Positions 18,162-28,500 of a stretch of 37,572 nucleotides of DNA are shown one piece after another. This DNA comes from Sediminibacterium ginsengisoli (GTDB lineage: Bacteria; Bacteroidota; Bacteroidia; Chitinophagales; Chitinophagaceae). Where the stretch lies: assembly GCA_943324415.2 (NCBI GenBank), contig CALPLN020000002.1, positions 1-37,572 of the forward strand, given 5' to 3'. The notes below the pieces were generated by a model, which saw only the letters and a program-made list of their open reading frames with translations, was not told the DNA's origin and made no database searches. The position numbers and the translations under genes are program-made. Position 1 is the first letter of the stretch. Each line of letters starts with the position of its first letter.

Positions 18162-19043
18162 ATGATGCATTTGCTAAAAGCTGCTTTAAAGAGGATGGTT
18201 GCTAATTTTTATATCTATTTTGGATACATCAATAGGGCAAAAAAAAAGATCATAAAGAGTGATTCTGTTGTCTCAATTTATTTTCACAATCCTTCATTTA
18301 AGACATTTAATGATTGTATGCAATGGCTAATAGATAACGATGCCGTCTTTTTAGGACCTAGTGATTTACTGTCCTTTCAATCCAATCCGAATAATACAAA
18401 CAAGCTAAGAGTGCTCATTACAGTTGACGATGGGTGGAGAGAAAACTTATTAAATATAGTTCCGATTGCTCATTTTAATAAAATTCCAGTTACAATATTT
18501 GTTAGTACTGAACCTTTAATAGAAGGCGGCGGATACTGGTGGTCTTATATAAAAAAAGCAGTAAAAAAAGGATACACTGCTTGTACTATCCCATTTTTGA
18601 AAACCATTCCCAATCAAAACCGATTGAGTATCGTCAACCACTTAAAGTCAATGATTCATATCGAGCGTGAATCAATGACCGTCGAGGAATTGAAATCGAT
18701 TGCCATTTCGCCATATATACAAATTGGCGCTCATACTATTACGCACCCTATTCTTACCAATTGCAATGATGATTTAGCAGCTAAAGAAATCATACAATCA
18801 AAGACCGTACTAGACGCAATCCTTCCTGCTCCAGTTAATTGCTTTTCGTATCCAAACGGAAATTATTCGGAAAGAGAAATCAATATTCTTAAAAATAATG
18901 GGTATCAAATCGCTTTTGCGAATACACCTGGCTTGATTCATCTAAATCCTACAATGGATTTATTTAGATTGCCAAGATTTGAAATCTTGGATCATGCTCC
19001 ATTGAATGAAAATATCTGCAGAATGCTAGGTGTCTGGTTTTAA
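18162..19043 (+). CDS. Polysaccharide deacetylase family protein
   Basis: LRVLITVDDGWRENLLNIVPIAHFNKIPVTIFVST...IQIGAHTITHPILTN...FSYPNGNYSEREI. Confidence 0.9.
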   Translation: MMHLLKAALKRMVANFYIYFGYINRAKKKIIKSDSVVSIYFHNPSFKTFNDCMQWLIDNDAVFLGPSDLLSFQSNPNNTNKLRVLITVDDGWRENLLNIVPIAHFNKIPVTIFVSTEPLIEGGGYWWSYIKKAVKKGYTACTIPFLKTIPNQNRLSIVNHLKSMIHIERESMTVEELKSIAISPYIQIGAHTITHPILTNCNDDLAAKEIIQSKTVLDAILPAPVNCFSYPNGNYSEREINILKNNGYQIAFANTPGLIHLNPTMDLFRLPRFEILDHAPLNENICRMLGVWF

Positions 19044-19053
19044 ACAAGTTTAT

Positions 19054-20352
19054 ATGGCTCCATTTTTATATAAAATATTAGCAGGGACGGTCTTGATTAT
19101 TTTTGCTTTTATGTTGCTATGGGTTAAGGGCAATAAGAATATTCCATTTATAGAATATGTGCTGTATACATTTCCCTTTATTTCCATTACTTTATTACCC
19201 TCTATTGGATATCCAACAATTTTCGACATTACCACATTCACATTCTTATTATTTTTTTATAGACCTAGAAGTACTAATGGCGTTTCATTAAAAAAATACG
19301 GCTACTTATTAATCCTATTTTTTATTTCACTACTTTTTGGAGGCATAGGTGCAGAGTCTATTTCTTATGATACAATGCCAGATCTTGTTCAGCTTATTTG
19401 TGTATTCTCCTTTGTTAAAATTGTTTTTGATGAAATCGTGCTAGATCCTTTACTATTTGATCGAATAGTTCAATTATTAAACACTGCTATTTTCCTTTCT
19501 ATTTTGTTTTTAATTTGTCAATTTATTTTTGGGCCACAATTTAGTTTTGATAAGACAGCTAATGTGAACGTTTTACAAGGGAATAACATACGTTTCCCTA
19601 GTTTCTTTCAAGATCCCCAGAAATATGCCCAGTTTTTGTCAGCGGGATTCTTTGTTTCATTAATTCAAACTAAAGCCAGAAATAGTACAAAATCGACTTT
19701 TTATATTTTACCAATAACAATATTGGCTGCATTGTTATTTTCTGGGGGCAGGGCTGGCTTACTGGGTTTGATCCTAGGGGTTGGCTTGATTGTATTGCTT
19801 GGTAATTCCAGGTATCGAATAGCGATTATTATTGCAGCAATTGCTATTGCGTTAGTTAGTTCACAATATGCAGCACAAATGTCCATATTTAATCGTGAAT
19901 CAACTGTTTCAGATGCCTATGAATTTCGATTTGAAATTTGGAAAGATGCTTTTGAGATTTTCAAAGCACATCCCTTTTTCGGAATCGGTATTGGCAATTA
20001 TGCAGCCTATGTCAGTATCCATAATCCAGATCAATACTGGGTAGCTAGCAATGTGTATACTGCATATGACCATCCGGAAAGTGGCTATTTAAAACTTTTG
20101 ACAGAATATGGGTTAATTGGTTTTGTGCTTTTCTTTTCTATGATCTTATATCCAGTCATAAAAGGGGTACAGTATTACTTAAAACATAAGGATTATACTT
20201 CTTTATTACTTATAGCGGCAATCCTTTCATGGATGGTTGGGTTCACAACTGTCTATTCCTTAAGTGATAGCAGGATTGCAGTTTATATAGCAATCATCGT
20301 CACACTTTTAATCATTCGATACAAAGTAAATCTAATAAATGAACCTATTTAG
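19054..20352 (+). CDS. O-antigen ligase/polymerase family membrane protein (Wzy-like)
   Basis: Multiple TM segments; ALLFSGGRAGLLGLILG and HPFFGIGIGNYAAYV...DHPESGYLKLLTEYGLIGFVLF; ATG at 19054 or GTG at 19030. Confidence 0.8.
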   Translation: MAPFLYKILAGTVLIIFAFMLLWVKGNKNIPFIEYVLYTFPFISITLLPSIGYPTIFDITTFTFLLFFYRPRSTNGVSLKKYGYLLILFFISLLFGGIGAESISYDTMPDLVQLICVFSFVKIVFDEIVLDPLLFDRIVQLLNTAIFLSILFLICQFIFGPQFSFDKTANVNVLQGNNIRFPSFFQDPQKYAQFLSAGFFVSLIQTKARNSTKSTFYILPITILAALLFSGGRAGLLGLILGVGLIVLLGNSRYRIAIIIAAIAIALVSSQYAAQMSIFNRESTVSDAYEFRFEIWKDAFEIFKAHPFFGIGIGNYAAYVSIHNPDQYWVASNVYTAYDHPESGYLKLLTEYGLIGFVLFFSMILYPVIKGVQYYLKHKDYTSLLLIAAILSWMVGFTTVYSLSDSRIAVYIAIIVTLLIIRYKVNLINEPI

Positions 20353-21793
20353 AAACTATTATACCCTTTTTTCAACATTCAAGTCAAAGTTGCTTGTAAA
20401 TAGTTTCTGGGGAGTTGCTGCTAACCTGTTACAAAATATATTATTCAGTGTATTTTTTATTATTGTTGCTAGAGTCTACAATCCAACAGATTTTTCTAGT
20501 TATATTTTAGCAAATACACTTTATGGGCTGCTCCTTGCTTTTTCGTCCTTAGGTCTTGGACAATGGTTTGTTAGAAGATTGCTTGAGGATATTGATAAAG
20601 AGCGGCTAATTCATCAATTTTTCAAGTTACAGTTCATCATTGGAGTCGCTTTTTACTTGCTTATCATGGTTACAACATGGATGCTTTATAAAGACCATTT
20701 AGTTAGACAACTTTCTTTGATCATTGGCATTAATATCCTATTTGACAATATTATTTATGTTATAAAGCATGTCAATATTGCTCAAATGGATCAAAAAAAA
20801 ACCTTTTTAATTCAAACAATCGAAGCGGTTTTAAAATTCATTTTAGGTTTAGTCGTAGTTGTATTTCCAGTATCGATGGTCACTTTGGCTTTGATAATTA
20901 TCACACTTAGATTTATCACACTAAACGCCTTCATAAGCTTAGGCACCTCTTTCCCAGTCAGGATAGCCTATTTGTTGAAAGTGAAAATCGATACAAAAGT
21001 GATTAAAGAGATTGTAAGTGACAATTGGCCATTTATTGTAATTGGCAGTATGTCTGTATTGTATTGGAAAATTGGTAATCTTTTTATTGCGAACTATTTA
21101 TCCTTGAAAGAAGTGTCTCATTATGAAATTTCGTATAAATTATTTTCAATGGCTGAAATTGTTCCTGTGATTGTCTCCTCCTCAGTATTTCCAGTGCTTT
21201 TGAAAAAGTTAAACGAGGATAGGACAGCTGCAATGAAATTTTACAATAAAGTATTTATAGCTTATACATTATACGGATTTTTGTCTTTCACTTTTATTTA
21301 TTCATTCGCTGAACAAATTGTCCCTTTTTTATTTGGCTCTAAGTATATCATCACGGCCAAGTATTGTAAAGAAATGTTTTTTACAATACTCATTTTTCCA
21401 ACTGCTATTTTACAGGCAAACTTGATCATTTCTTTACACCGAGAAAAAATCGATATGTGGTTAAATATATTGAGTCTGATACTAAATATGATCTTGTCCA
21501 TGATTGGCTTATATTTTCTTAAATCTATCACAGCGATCAATCTAGCAATTTTCATTTCATTCCTCTTATTTCATTTACTACAAGACTTTGTCCTGATCAA
21601 GCTTAATATGTCGACATTCAAAATTTCAATGTTGTTTTATCTAACCCTCTTTACGGCTTTGTGTATGTATTATGCAGCCTTATCGTACTTTATACCAATC
21701 GTAGCTTTCTGCTTGTTTTGGTTATGCGTATGTGTAATGGTCGGGTATTACATGCATCTTTATTTTAAAAGACAATTAAGTCGCGCTATATAG
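20339..21793 (+). CDS. Oligosaccharide flippase family protein (Wzx-like)
   Basis: About 12 hydrophobic segments; SFWGVAANLLQNILFSVFFIIVARVYNPTDFSSYI N-terminus. Confidence 0.82.
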   Translation: MNLFRNYYTLFSTFKSKLLVNSFWGVAANLLQNILFSVFFIIVARVYNPTDFSSYILANTLYGLLLAFSSLGLGQWFVRRLLEDIDKERLIHQFFKLQFIIGVAFYLLIMVTTWMLYKDHLVRQLSLIIGINILFDNIIYVIKHVNIAQMDQKKTFLIQTIEAVLKFILGLVVVVFPVSMVTLALIIITLRFITLNAFISLGTSFPVRIAYLLKVKIDTKVIKEIVSDNWPFIVIGSMSVLYWKIGNLFIANYLSLKEVSHYEISYKLFSMAEIVPVIVSSSVFPVLLKKLNEDRTAAMKFYNKVFIAYTLYGFLSFTFIYSFAEQIVPFLFGSKYIITAKYCKEMFFTILIFPTAILQANLIISLHREKIDMWLNILSLILNMILSMIGLYFLKSITAINLAIFISFLLFHLLQDFVLIKLNMSTFKISMLFYLTLFTALCMYYAALSYFIPIVAFCLFWLCVCVMVGYYMHLYFKRQLSRAI

Positions 21794-21806
21794 ATACATC
21801 TGACAC

Positions 21807-22967
21807 ATGACAGTTCTTTATTATACCCAAACATATTATCTAGATGCGGCAATTGAAACCATTAGATCTCTTGACTCCGCCAATCTTGATTTGCATTTAG
21901 TGATCGAGATTACACCTGATTCTAAATGTTCCAATATCATCAATATAGCTAGTTTAGAAAATGCAGATGCAGTTACTAGTTTTACAGCATTATTAGGAAA
22001 GGAAACTGCAGCCAACTTTAAGCCGTATTTTAAAGCGGTAAAATCTGTTCAATTTCTTGTGTTTAAAAAAAAGAAGGCATTTAGTATCGATGCTTTAAAA
22101 GCCTTATACCGATTCTCTAAATTGTTGGATAAAATCAAGCCCAATGTAATTCATTTTGATACGGTGACGTTAAGGTCATTACTTATCTTGCCTAAAATAG
22201 TGGGTCTTAAAAAAGTCATAACGATTCATGATCCTATTCCGCATCTTGGGGAGTCTACTTGGAAAGTAAGGATGACAAATCGAGTTTATTTTTCATTAGC
22301 GAATCATTTCATTTTCTACTCCAATTATGCCAAAAAACAATTTGAAATACAGTATCCTTTTTGTACGCAATCAAGAACAGTAATACAATTCCAGCCGTAT
22401 ACCTATAATCAGCTCTTTATAAAGTCAATGAATACGTCGATTGATCCATATATTTTATTTTTTGGAAGAATTTCTTATTACAAAGGAGTTGATTTATTCA
22501 TTTCCATTATTCCTGAAATCTTAAAAAGGTTTCCCAATCAACAATTCATTATTGCAGGTCGTACAGAAGGGTATGAGATCAATGAGGAGATGATTAATAA
22601 GTATAAAAATAATATCCTGTTCATAAATCAATATATAGACTCCTCTGATTTAGTGAGTTTAATTCAACATGCTAAGTTCTTAGTTTGTCCTTATCGTGAT
22701 GCGAGTCAAAGTGGCGTTTTAATGACAGCCATGGCCATTGGGAAGCCAGTGATTGCCACTAATGTTGGCGCTTTCCCGGAATACATCCAAGATGGCTATA
22801 ATGGCCTTGTAGCCGAGCCAAATCACGATTCAATCTTAGATCGTGTATTGCATTATTTAGAGTTCGATCGTTATAAAGAGGCTGAAACTTATGTGAATCC
22901 TACTTTTTCTCAAAGTATAGCAACATCAAATCAAAATTTAATAGCACAAACCTATTTTAATGAATAA
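21807..22967 (+). CDS. Glycosyltransferase (GT4-like)
   Basis: ILFFGRISYYKGVDLFI...CPYRDASQSGVLMTAMAIGKPVIATNVGAFPEYIQDGYNGLV. Confidence 0.88.
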   Translation: MTVLYYTQTYYLDAAIETIRSLDSANLDLHLVIEITPDSKCSNIINIASLENADAVTSFTALLGKETAANFKPYFKAVKSVQFLVFKKKKAFSIDALKALYRFSKLLDKIKPNVIHFDTVTLRSLLILPKIVGLKKVITIHDPIPHLGESTWKVRMTNRVYFSLANHFIFYSNYAKKQFEIQYPFCTQSRTVIQFQPYTYNQLFIKSMNTSIDPYILFFGRISYYKGVDLFISIIPEILKRFPNQQFIIAGRTEGYEINEEMINKYKNNILFINQYIDSSDLVSLIQHAKFLVCPYRDASQSGVLMTAMAIGKPVIATNVGAFPEYIQDGYNGLVAEPNHDSILDRVLHYLEFDRYKEAETYVNPTFSQSIATSNQNLIAQTYFNE

Positions 22968-24081
22968 CAATACTATACCTACTATCGCATTTGTCATCCA
23001 TGGATTATGCATGGGTGGTGCAGAGAAATTTACCATTACCTTATTGAATCATTTACATCAAAACGGGTATCCTGTATTTTTAATCTCATTAAGTGAAGAC
23101 CGCACGTTGGAAAATGAGTTACATCCAAATATTCCCATTTTCACGTTACTCAGGAAATCCAAATACGACTTAACCATCAAGGATAAAATTGCTTATGTCT
23201 TGAAGCAAAATCAGACTGATAAAGTCTTCTGTGTTAATTCGTATGCTTATTTTTTGACGAAATTGGCATTGCGAAAAAACAACCATATTGATGTTTATCT
23301 CTCTTTACATTCAACGGTGTCGTCTAGTATCAAAAATTATTTTCAAAACTTATTCTATTTCAGAGTGATGGATCCAACTGATCATATTGTTTTTTTATGC
23401 CAAAATCAAAAGGAATATTTATCAAAACATTATTTTATTTCCAATCCGAATCAGCATGTCATTAACAATGGGGTAGATACCAATTATTTTAGGCCTAATA
23501 AGGAATCAGATGGAATTAAAACTGCAGCAAGGACGCGATTTAATTTAAGTCAAGACGAATCTGTCATATTAAAAGTGGCAAGAATTGCACCGGAAAAAGG
23601 TCATTTAGATGCTATTGAGGCTTTATACATATTACACGACAAGTATAAAGAATCTGCACATCTTATTTTCGTAGGCGATGGGCCATCCTTGTTTAAATAT
23701 AAAATCAGAAAGTCAATTGCTGAAAGAGGCCTAGAAAACTTTATTCATCTAGAAGGTAACCAACAAGACGTAAGGGGGTATTACCAATTTGCTGATCTAT
23801 TTACTTTGACATCCCATAGTACAGAAACCTTTTCAATTGCTGCGCTAGAAGCTATGGCTTATGGGCTACCCTGTTCTATGACAGATGTGGGAGGAGCAAG
23901 TGAAATGATTGTCCCTGGGGTAAATGGACTTTTAACAACACCGCATGATCCCTTATCGATGGCAGAGAGTTGGTATACTTTACTTTCTGTAAAACCAAAG
24001 CGTGATATAATTAGAGCACATGTTGTAGACCATTTTGACAAAGACCAGATGCTTGCTCAATACGACGCTATTTTATTATAA
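22960..24081 (+). CDS. Glycosyltransferase family 4
   Basis: GLCMGGAEKFTITLL...VARIAPEKGHLDAIEAL...HLIFVGDGPS...FSIAALEAMAYGLPCSMTDVGGASEMI. Confidence 0.9.
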   Translation: MNNNTIPTIAFVIHGLCMGGAEKFTITLLNHLHQNGYPVFLISLSEDRTLENELHPNIPIFTLLRKSKYDLTIKDKIAYVLKQNQTDKVFCVNSYAYFLTKLALRKNNHIDVYLSLHSTVSSSIKNYFQNLFYFRVMDPTDHIVFLCQNQKEYLSKHYFISNPNQHVINNGVDTNYFRPNKESDGIKTAARTRFNLSQDESVILKVARIAPEKGHLDAIEALYILHDKYKESAHLIFVGDGPSLFKYKIRKSIAERGLENFIHLEGNQQDVRGYYQFADLFTLTSHSTETFSIAALEAMAYGLPCSMTDVGGASEMIVPGVNGLLTTPHDPLSMAESWYTLLSVKPKRDIIRAHVVDHFDKDQMLAQYDAILL

Positions 24082-24089
24082 AAATTTTT

Positions 24090-25148
24090 ATGCCTGATAT
24101 TTTTTCAAAAGTGCTCTATGTAGGGCCTTTAAACCCTTATGGTGGCATTGGAGCAGTTTCAAGGACATATGAGGAAAATATAAAGCAATATAATTTTATT
24201 GCAACCCATAAAGACCAATCTAAGCTAGGCAACACTATTTTTTTTACTTACAGTTTAGTTAAAATAGTTACTTTTTTATTTTTAAATCGAAATATAAAAA
24301 TAGTCCATCTACATAGTGCTTCAAAAGGAAGTTTTATCCGAAAAATCATCATTGCATTATTTGCAAAAATAGGAAGTAAAAAAGTGGTTTTTCACATGCA
24401 TGGAGGGCAGATGAAAAAGTTCTATGGTCAATTAACCTGGTCAAGAATTATTTTCAAAAGTATACTTTCTAAAATTGACGTTTTTATATGTTTAACTGAA
24501 GAGTGGAAAAATTACTTCCAAAATCAACTTGAATTGCAGAACGTGGTAGTACTTGGTAACCCAGTAAAAATAGCCAATGCAGTTACGCATAAACCATTCA
24601 ATAATACAATATCACTTTTATTTTTAGGAAGTCTTAATCCCAATAAAGGCATATTTGATTTGTTAACCTATCTCCGTTCTAATGTCTATTTTAAAAACAA
24701 ACAAATTCGTTTACTCATTGGTGGCACAGGGGATGTCGATACATTGAATGGTTTCATACAAGATCCTGCATTCTTGAATCAAATTAAATATATTGGTTTT
24801 GTGAGTGGTCAGTCTAAAGAGGATGCCATAAAAGATTGTGATGTCTTTATATTGCCATCTTATTTTGAAGGCCTACCGGTATCCATATTAGAGGCAATGG
24901 GTCATGGAAAACCTGTTATAAGCACTCGTGTAGGTGGTATTCCATCTGTAGTGCAGGAAAACAAAAATGGATGGTTATTTAATGCAGGTGATTTTAGGCA
25001 ATTGGACAAAATTTTTGATGAGATCATACACCAAAAATTTCCACTTAAACTCTACCAGCAAAATGCTTACAACACAGCATCTGAATTTTCTTCTGAAAAA
25101 GTTTTGTTGAATTTATCTGGTATCTATAAAAATTTATTGAATGAATAA
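24090..25148 (+). CDS. Glycosyltransferase family 4
   Basis: PYGGIGAVSRTYE...FLGSLNPNKGIFDLL...LPSYFEGLPVSILEAMGHGKPVISTRVGGIPSVV. Confidence 0.9.
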   Translation: MPDIFSKVLYVGPLNPYGGIGAVSRTYEENIKQYNFIATHKDQSKLGNTIFFTYSLVKIVTFLFLNRNIKIVHLHSASKGSFIRKIIIALFAKIGSKKVVFHMHGGQMKKFYGQLTWSRIIFKSILSKIDVFICLTEEWKNYFQNQLELQNVVVLGNPVKIANAVTHKPFNNTISLLFLGSLNPNKGIFDLLTYLRSNVYFKNKQIRLLIGGTGDVDTLNGFIQDPAFLNQIKYIGFVSGQSKEDAIKDCDVFILPSYFEGLPVSILEAMGHGKPVISTRVGGIPSVVQENKNGWLFNAGDFRQLDKIFDEIIHQKFPLKLYQQNAYNTASEFSSEKVLLNLSGIYKNLLNE

Positions 25149-26412
25149 GTTTACCGTTTTTTCATTGATTGGGTACATTCGGATAGTGCTTATTGATGTA
25201 TTAGGAGGCACTACGATCTTAAAAACATTAACCAGATTTAAAGCAGAAGAACTACTTCCAAAAGATGAATTGAAGCAATTAAGCAAATCAAGACTGGACC
25301 AATTATTTCATATTGCTAAAACCACCACCCCTTATTATAAAGCTGCTTCAAATTACGAAGGGCTAGAAGTACTGGAGAAAGCGACAATTAGGCAATCCAA
25401 TCACGAATTCATTTCTAGTAGTTTTAAGCAGAAAATGTACCCTAAATCAACTGGGGGGTCTACAGGCATTCCTTTGAATTATTTAACGACACCAGCATCT
25501 AGATCGGCAATGTGGGCGGGCATTTTAATGTCTTGGCAGGTAGCTGGGTATCAATTCGGCGATAAAGTGGCCTTTATTGCAGGGACATCGATCGTTAAAA
25601 CAAATCTTAAACACAAGTTATTTTATTTTCTTTTCAATATAGAGGTGTATTCCGTTTACGATCTTTCGGATAAAAAACTAAAGGAATACATTCGTAAAAT
25701 CAATGAATCTAAAGTGGCCATCATCTATGGCTATGCATCTGCCTTAGGTCATATTGCTACTTACCTACTTCGTCATGGACCGATTGAATTCCCTTATTTA
25801 AAAGGCATTATTTGCACTGCTGAAGTGTTAACTGAGAATACACGGCATCAAATTCAAACTGCCTTTTTTGTTCCAGTATTCAATCAATATGGATGCAATG
25901 AAGCAGGGGTATCTGCGTATGAATGTAAGCATCATCAAATGCACCTCATTAGTTCAAGGTCATATTATGAGGTTGACTCCGAACAACATTTAATTTCTAC
26001 TGATTTAACCAATTTGGGTTTTATCATCATGAAATATAAGACGGGAGATTTGATTGAGTTTGATGAAGCTACTGTTTGTGCATGCAAAAGCAATTATCCC
26101 ATTATAAAGCATATCATGGGAAGGACCTGTGATATTGTCACAGATTATGAAGGTCATTCTTTACATAGTTGTTTTTTTAATATTTTATTCAGGGACGATA
26201 AAAGTATCAAACAGTTTCAGATTGTTTTTAGCGATACAAGTTTAAAAATTTATTTAAATGTAGATCCTGATTTAGCGGTGGAAGCACATTATGAAAAATA
26301 CATCACTGAAATTAAAAAGCATCTTCATTTTGATAGTTATAAGCTCATATTCAATGCCCCATTTTTAAAGTTTGAAAATGCAAAACATCGTTTTGTCATA
26401 CAAGAAGATTAA
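25141..26412 (+). CDS. Phenylacetate-CoA ligase-like (PaaK/CapK-type) adenylate-forming family protein
   Basis: STGGSTGIPLNY, FNQYGCNEAGVSAYEC, IMKYKTGDLIEFDE. Confidence 0.8.
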   Translation: MNKFTVFSLIGYIRIVLIDVLGGTTILKTLTRFKAEELLPKDELKQLSKSRLDQLFHIAKTTTPYYKAASNYEGLEVLEKATIRQSNHEFISSSFKQKMYPKSTGGSTGIPLNYLTTPASRSAMWAGILMSWQVAGYQFGDKVAFIAGTSIVKTNLKHKLFYFLFNIEVYSVYDLSDKKLKEYIRKINESKVAIIYGYASALGHIATYLLRHGPIEFPYLKGIICTAEVLTENTRHQIQTAFFVPVFNQYGCNEAGVSAYECKHHQMHLISSRSYYEVDSEQHLISTDLTNLGFIIMKYKTGDLIEFDEATVCACKSNYPIIKHIMGRTCDIVTDYEGHSLHSCFFNILFRDDKSIKQFQIVFSDTSLKIYLNVDPDLAVEAHYEKYITEIKKHLHFDSYKLIFNAPFLKFENAKHRFVIQED

Positions 26413-26422
26413 AACAAAGCCT

Positions 26423-27445
26423 ATGAAAATCTGGTTTGATATTTCTAATTCTCCGCATGTAATTTTATTTCATGATTTAATCAAAGATCTTGAGGAAAAT
26501 GGTCATGAAATTGTCATTACAACTAGACCTCTTGCCAATACAATTGATTTATTGGATCAAAAAAAACTTAGCTATGAAATCATCGGGAAACATTACGGCA
26601 AGCAATTTTTTAAAAAATTAATGGGATTCCCAATTAGAGTGCTACAATTGGTAAAATATTTAAAACAAGAAAACATTGATATTGCTATCGGTCAAAGCTC
26701 CTTCCACCTCCCCCTAGTGGCTCGCTTTCTAGGGGTGCCTTCTATCTATACCAATGACAATGAACATGCAGTTGGTAATATAATCGCTTTTTATTGCGCC
26801 AATAAAATTTTAATACCTGCTAATTTTAAATTAAATAAATACTTGAATTACAATTGGGTTAAATCTAAAATTGTATATTATCCTGGGGTTAAGGAAGGGA
26901 TCTACCTTTGGATTAAATTTCAAGAGTTAGCAATCAAAAGAAGCTTAAAAACAAAAGGAGATATTAAAATTTACATTCGCCCCGAACCACAGACAGCGCA
27001 ATATTATAAGGGAGCCTTATTTTTTTTAGATGATATCATTTTAGAACTACAGGAAGCGTTTTCGGTGACAATTTTAACTAGAAATACGGATCAATTGATC
27101 CATTATTCAAATCCTAGATTTAAACATAGTCAGGTGCCTCAAAAGCCATTGAGTTTTGACGATATAGCCGAAGATTGTACTCTTTTTATTGGCGCTGGTG
27201 GTTCAATGACCAGAGAATTTGCCTTACTTGGCATCCCAACTATCTCTGTTTATCAGGATACACTACTTGCCGTAGATCAGCTGTTAATACAGCACAATTT
27301 ACTATTTCATTATCCACAACTTAGTTTAGACAAGATACACTATGTGCTGAATCAAATGAACAGCACGGATGCTAAAAATGACTTTATGGAAATGGGTAAA
27401 TCTGCTTATGGAATTTTAAGATCAAATATTGTTTCCTACAATTGA
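26423..27445 (+). CDS. DUF354 family protein (glycosyltransferase-like fold)
   Basis: MKIWFDISNSPHVILFHDLIKDLEENGHEIVITTRPLANTIDLLD and GAGGSMTREFALLGIPTISVY; ATG at 26423 preferred. Confidence 0.85.
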   Translation: MKIWFDISNSPHVILFHDLIKDLEENGHEIVITTRPLANTIDLLDQKKLSYEIIGKHYGKQFFKKLMGFPIRVLQLVKYLKQENIDIAIGQSSFHLPLVARFLGVPSIYTNDNEHAVGNIIAFYCANKILIPANFKLNKYLNYNWVKSKIVYYPGVKEGIYLWIKFQELAIKRSLKTKGDIKIYIRPEPQTAQYYKGALFFLDDIILELQEAFSVTILTRNTDQLIHYSNPRFKHSQVPQKPLSFDDIAEDCTLFIGAGGSMTREFALLGIPTISVYQDTLLAVDQLLIQHNLLFHYPQLSLDKIHYVLNQMNSTDAKNDFMEMGKSAYGILRSNIVSYN

Positions 27446-27485
27446 TTTGATTGCACAACTGTTGTCACCTTTTAAATTTAATGAT

Positions 27486-28499
27486 ATGATTCGAGTCGCT
27501 TTAATTGGAGCGGGTAAAATGGGTATTTCTCATTTATCCATTCTGGGAGCACATCCACAGGTAGAAGTTGTAGGTGTAGCAGACAATGCCCACCTTGTCA
27601 CTGATTTTCTGGAAAAATATGCGCAATATCGATGTTTTGCAGATTACAATAAGATGATCGAAGTGACTAAGCCCGATGCTGTAGTTGTAGCCGTGCCTAC
27701 AAAACTACATTCCTTATTTGTTTGGAATCTTTTAAAAAATGGCATCCATGTTTTTGTAGAAAAACCTTTTTGTTTAGATGTGGATGAAGGTCTTGGATTA
27801 ATTGAAATGGCGAGAACCAGAAATTTAGTGAATCAAGTTGGTTACCATAATAAGTTTATTGGAACTTTTACGGAGGCCAAAAAAATTATAGATACTGGAT
27901 TGATCGGTAAAATTCAACATTTTACTGCAGACATGAATGGGCCTGTTTTTATTAGAAGTAAACAGCAAAACTGGCGCTCAAAAGAAGACGAAGGTGGCGG
28001 TTGCTTACTGGATTATGCTGCGCATAGTATCGATTTAATTAATTACCTAGTGGCGCCTATAGACAAAGTACATGGATCCATGTTAAAACAATACTATAAT
28101 GCCAATGTGGAAGATGGTGTATATGCATTACTTGAAACAAAAAATCATATCAGTGGGGTATTAAATGTCAATTGGAGCGATGAAACCTATCGAAAAATGG
28201 CAACGACAATCACTATTATAGGGACAAAGGGGAAAATAATTGTAGACACTACTGAGTTGAAATTGTATTTAAAAGAAACCCCACATCATCTAAAATACAG
28301 TAAGGGCTGGAATCTTATTCAAATTAATGAATTAAGTGAGTCTGTTGATTATTATTTAAGAGGGGAGGAGTATTCAGCACAATTAGACTATTTCATAAAG
28401 GCTGTAAATGGGGATGTGCCCAATAATATCAACAATTTTGAGTCAGCCAATCAAACTGATAGAGTCATTGATTTAATTAGAAATTTCAAAACAAATTAA
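27486..28499 (+). CDS. Gfo/Idh/MocA family oxidoreductase
   Basis: MIRVALIGAGKMGISHLSIL, VVVAVPTKLHS, VFVEKPFC; ATG at 27486 preferred. Confidence 0.92.
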   Translation: MIRVALIGAGKMGISHLSILGAHPQVEVVGVADNAHLVTDFLEKYAQYRCFADYNKMIEVTKPDAVVVAVPTKLHSLFVWNLLKNGIHVFVEKPFCLDVDEGLGLIEMARTRNLVNQVGYHNKFIGTFTEAKKIIDTGLIGKIQHFTADMNGPVFIRSKQQNWRSKEDEGGGCLLDYAAHSIDLINYLVAPIDKVHGSMLKQYYNANVEDGVYALLETKNHISGVLNVNWSDETYRKMATTITIIGTKGKIIVDTTELKLYLKETPHHLKYSKGWNLIQINELSESVDYYLRGEEYSAQLDYFIKAVNGDVPNNINNFESANQTDRVIDLIRNFKTN

Positions 28500-28500
28500 G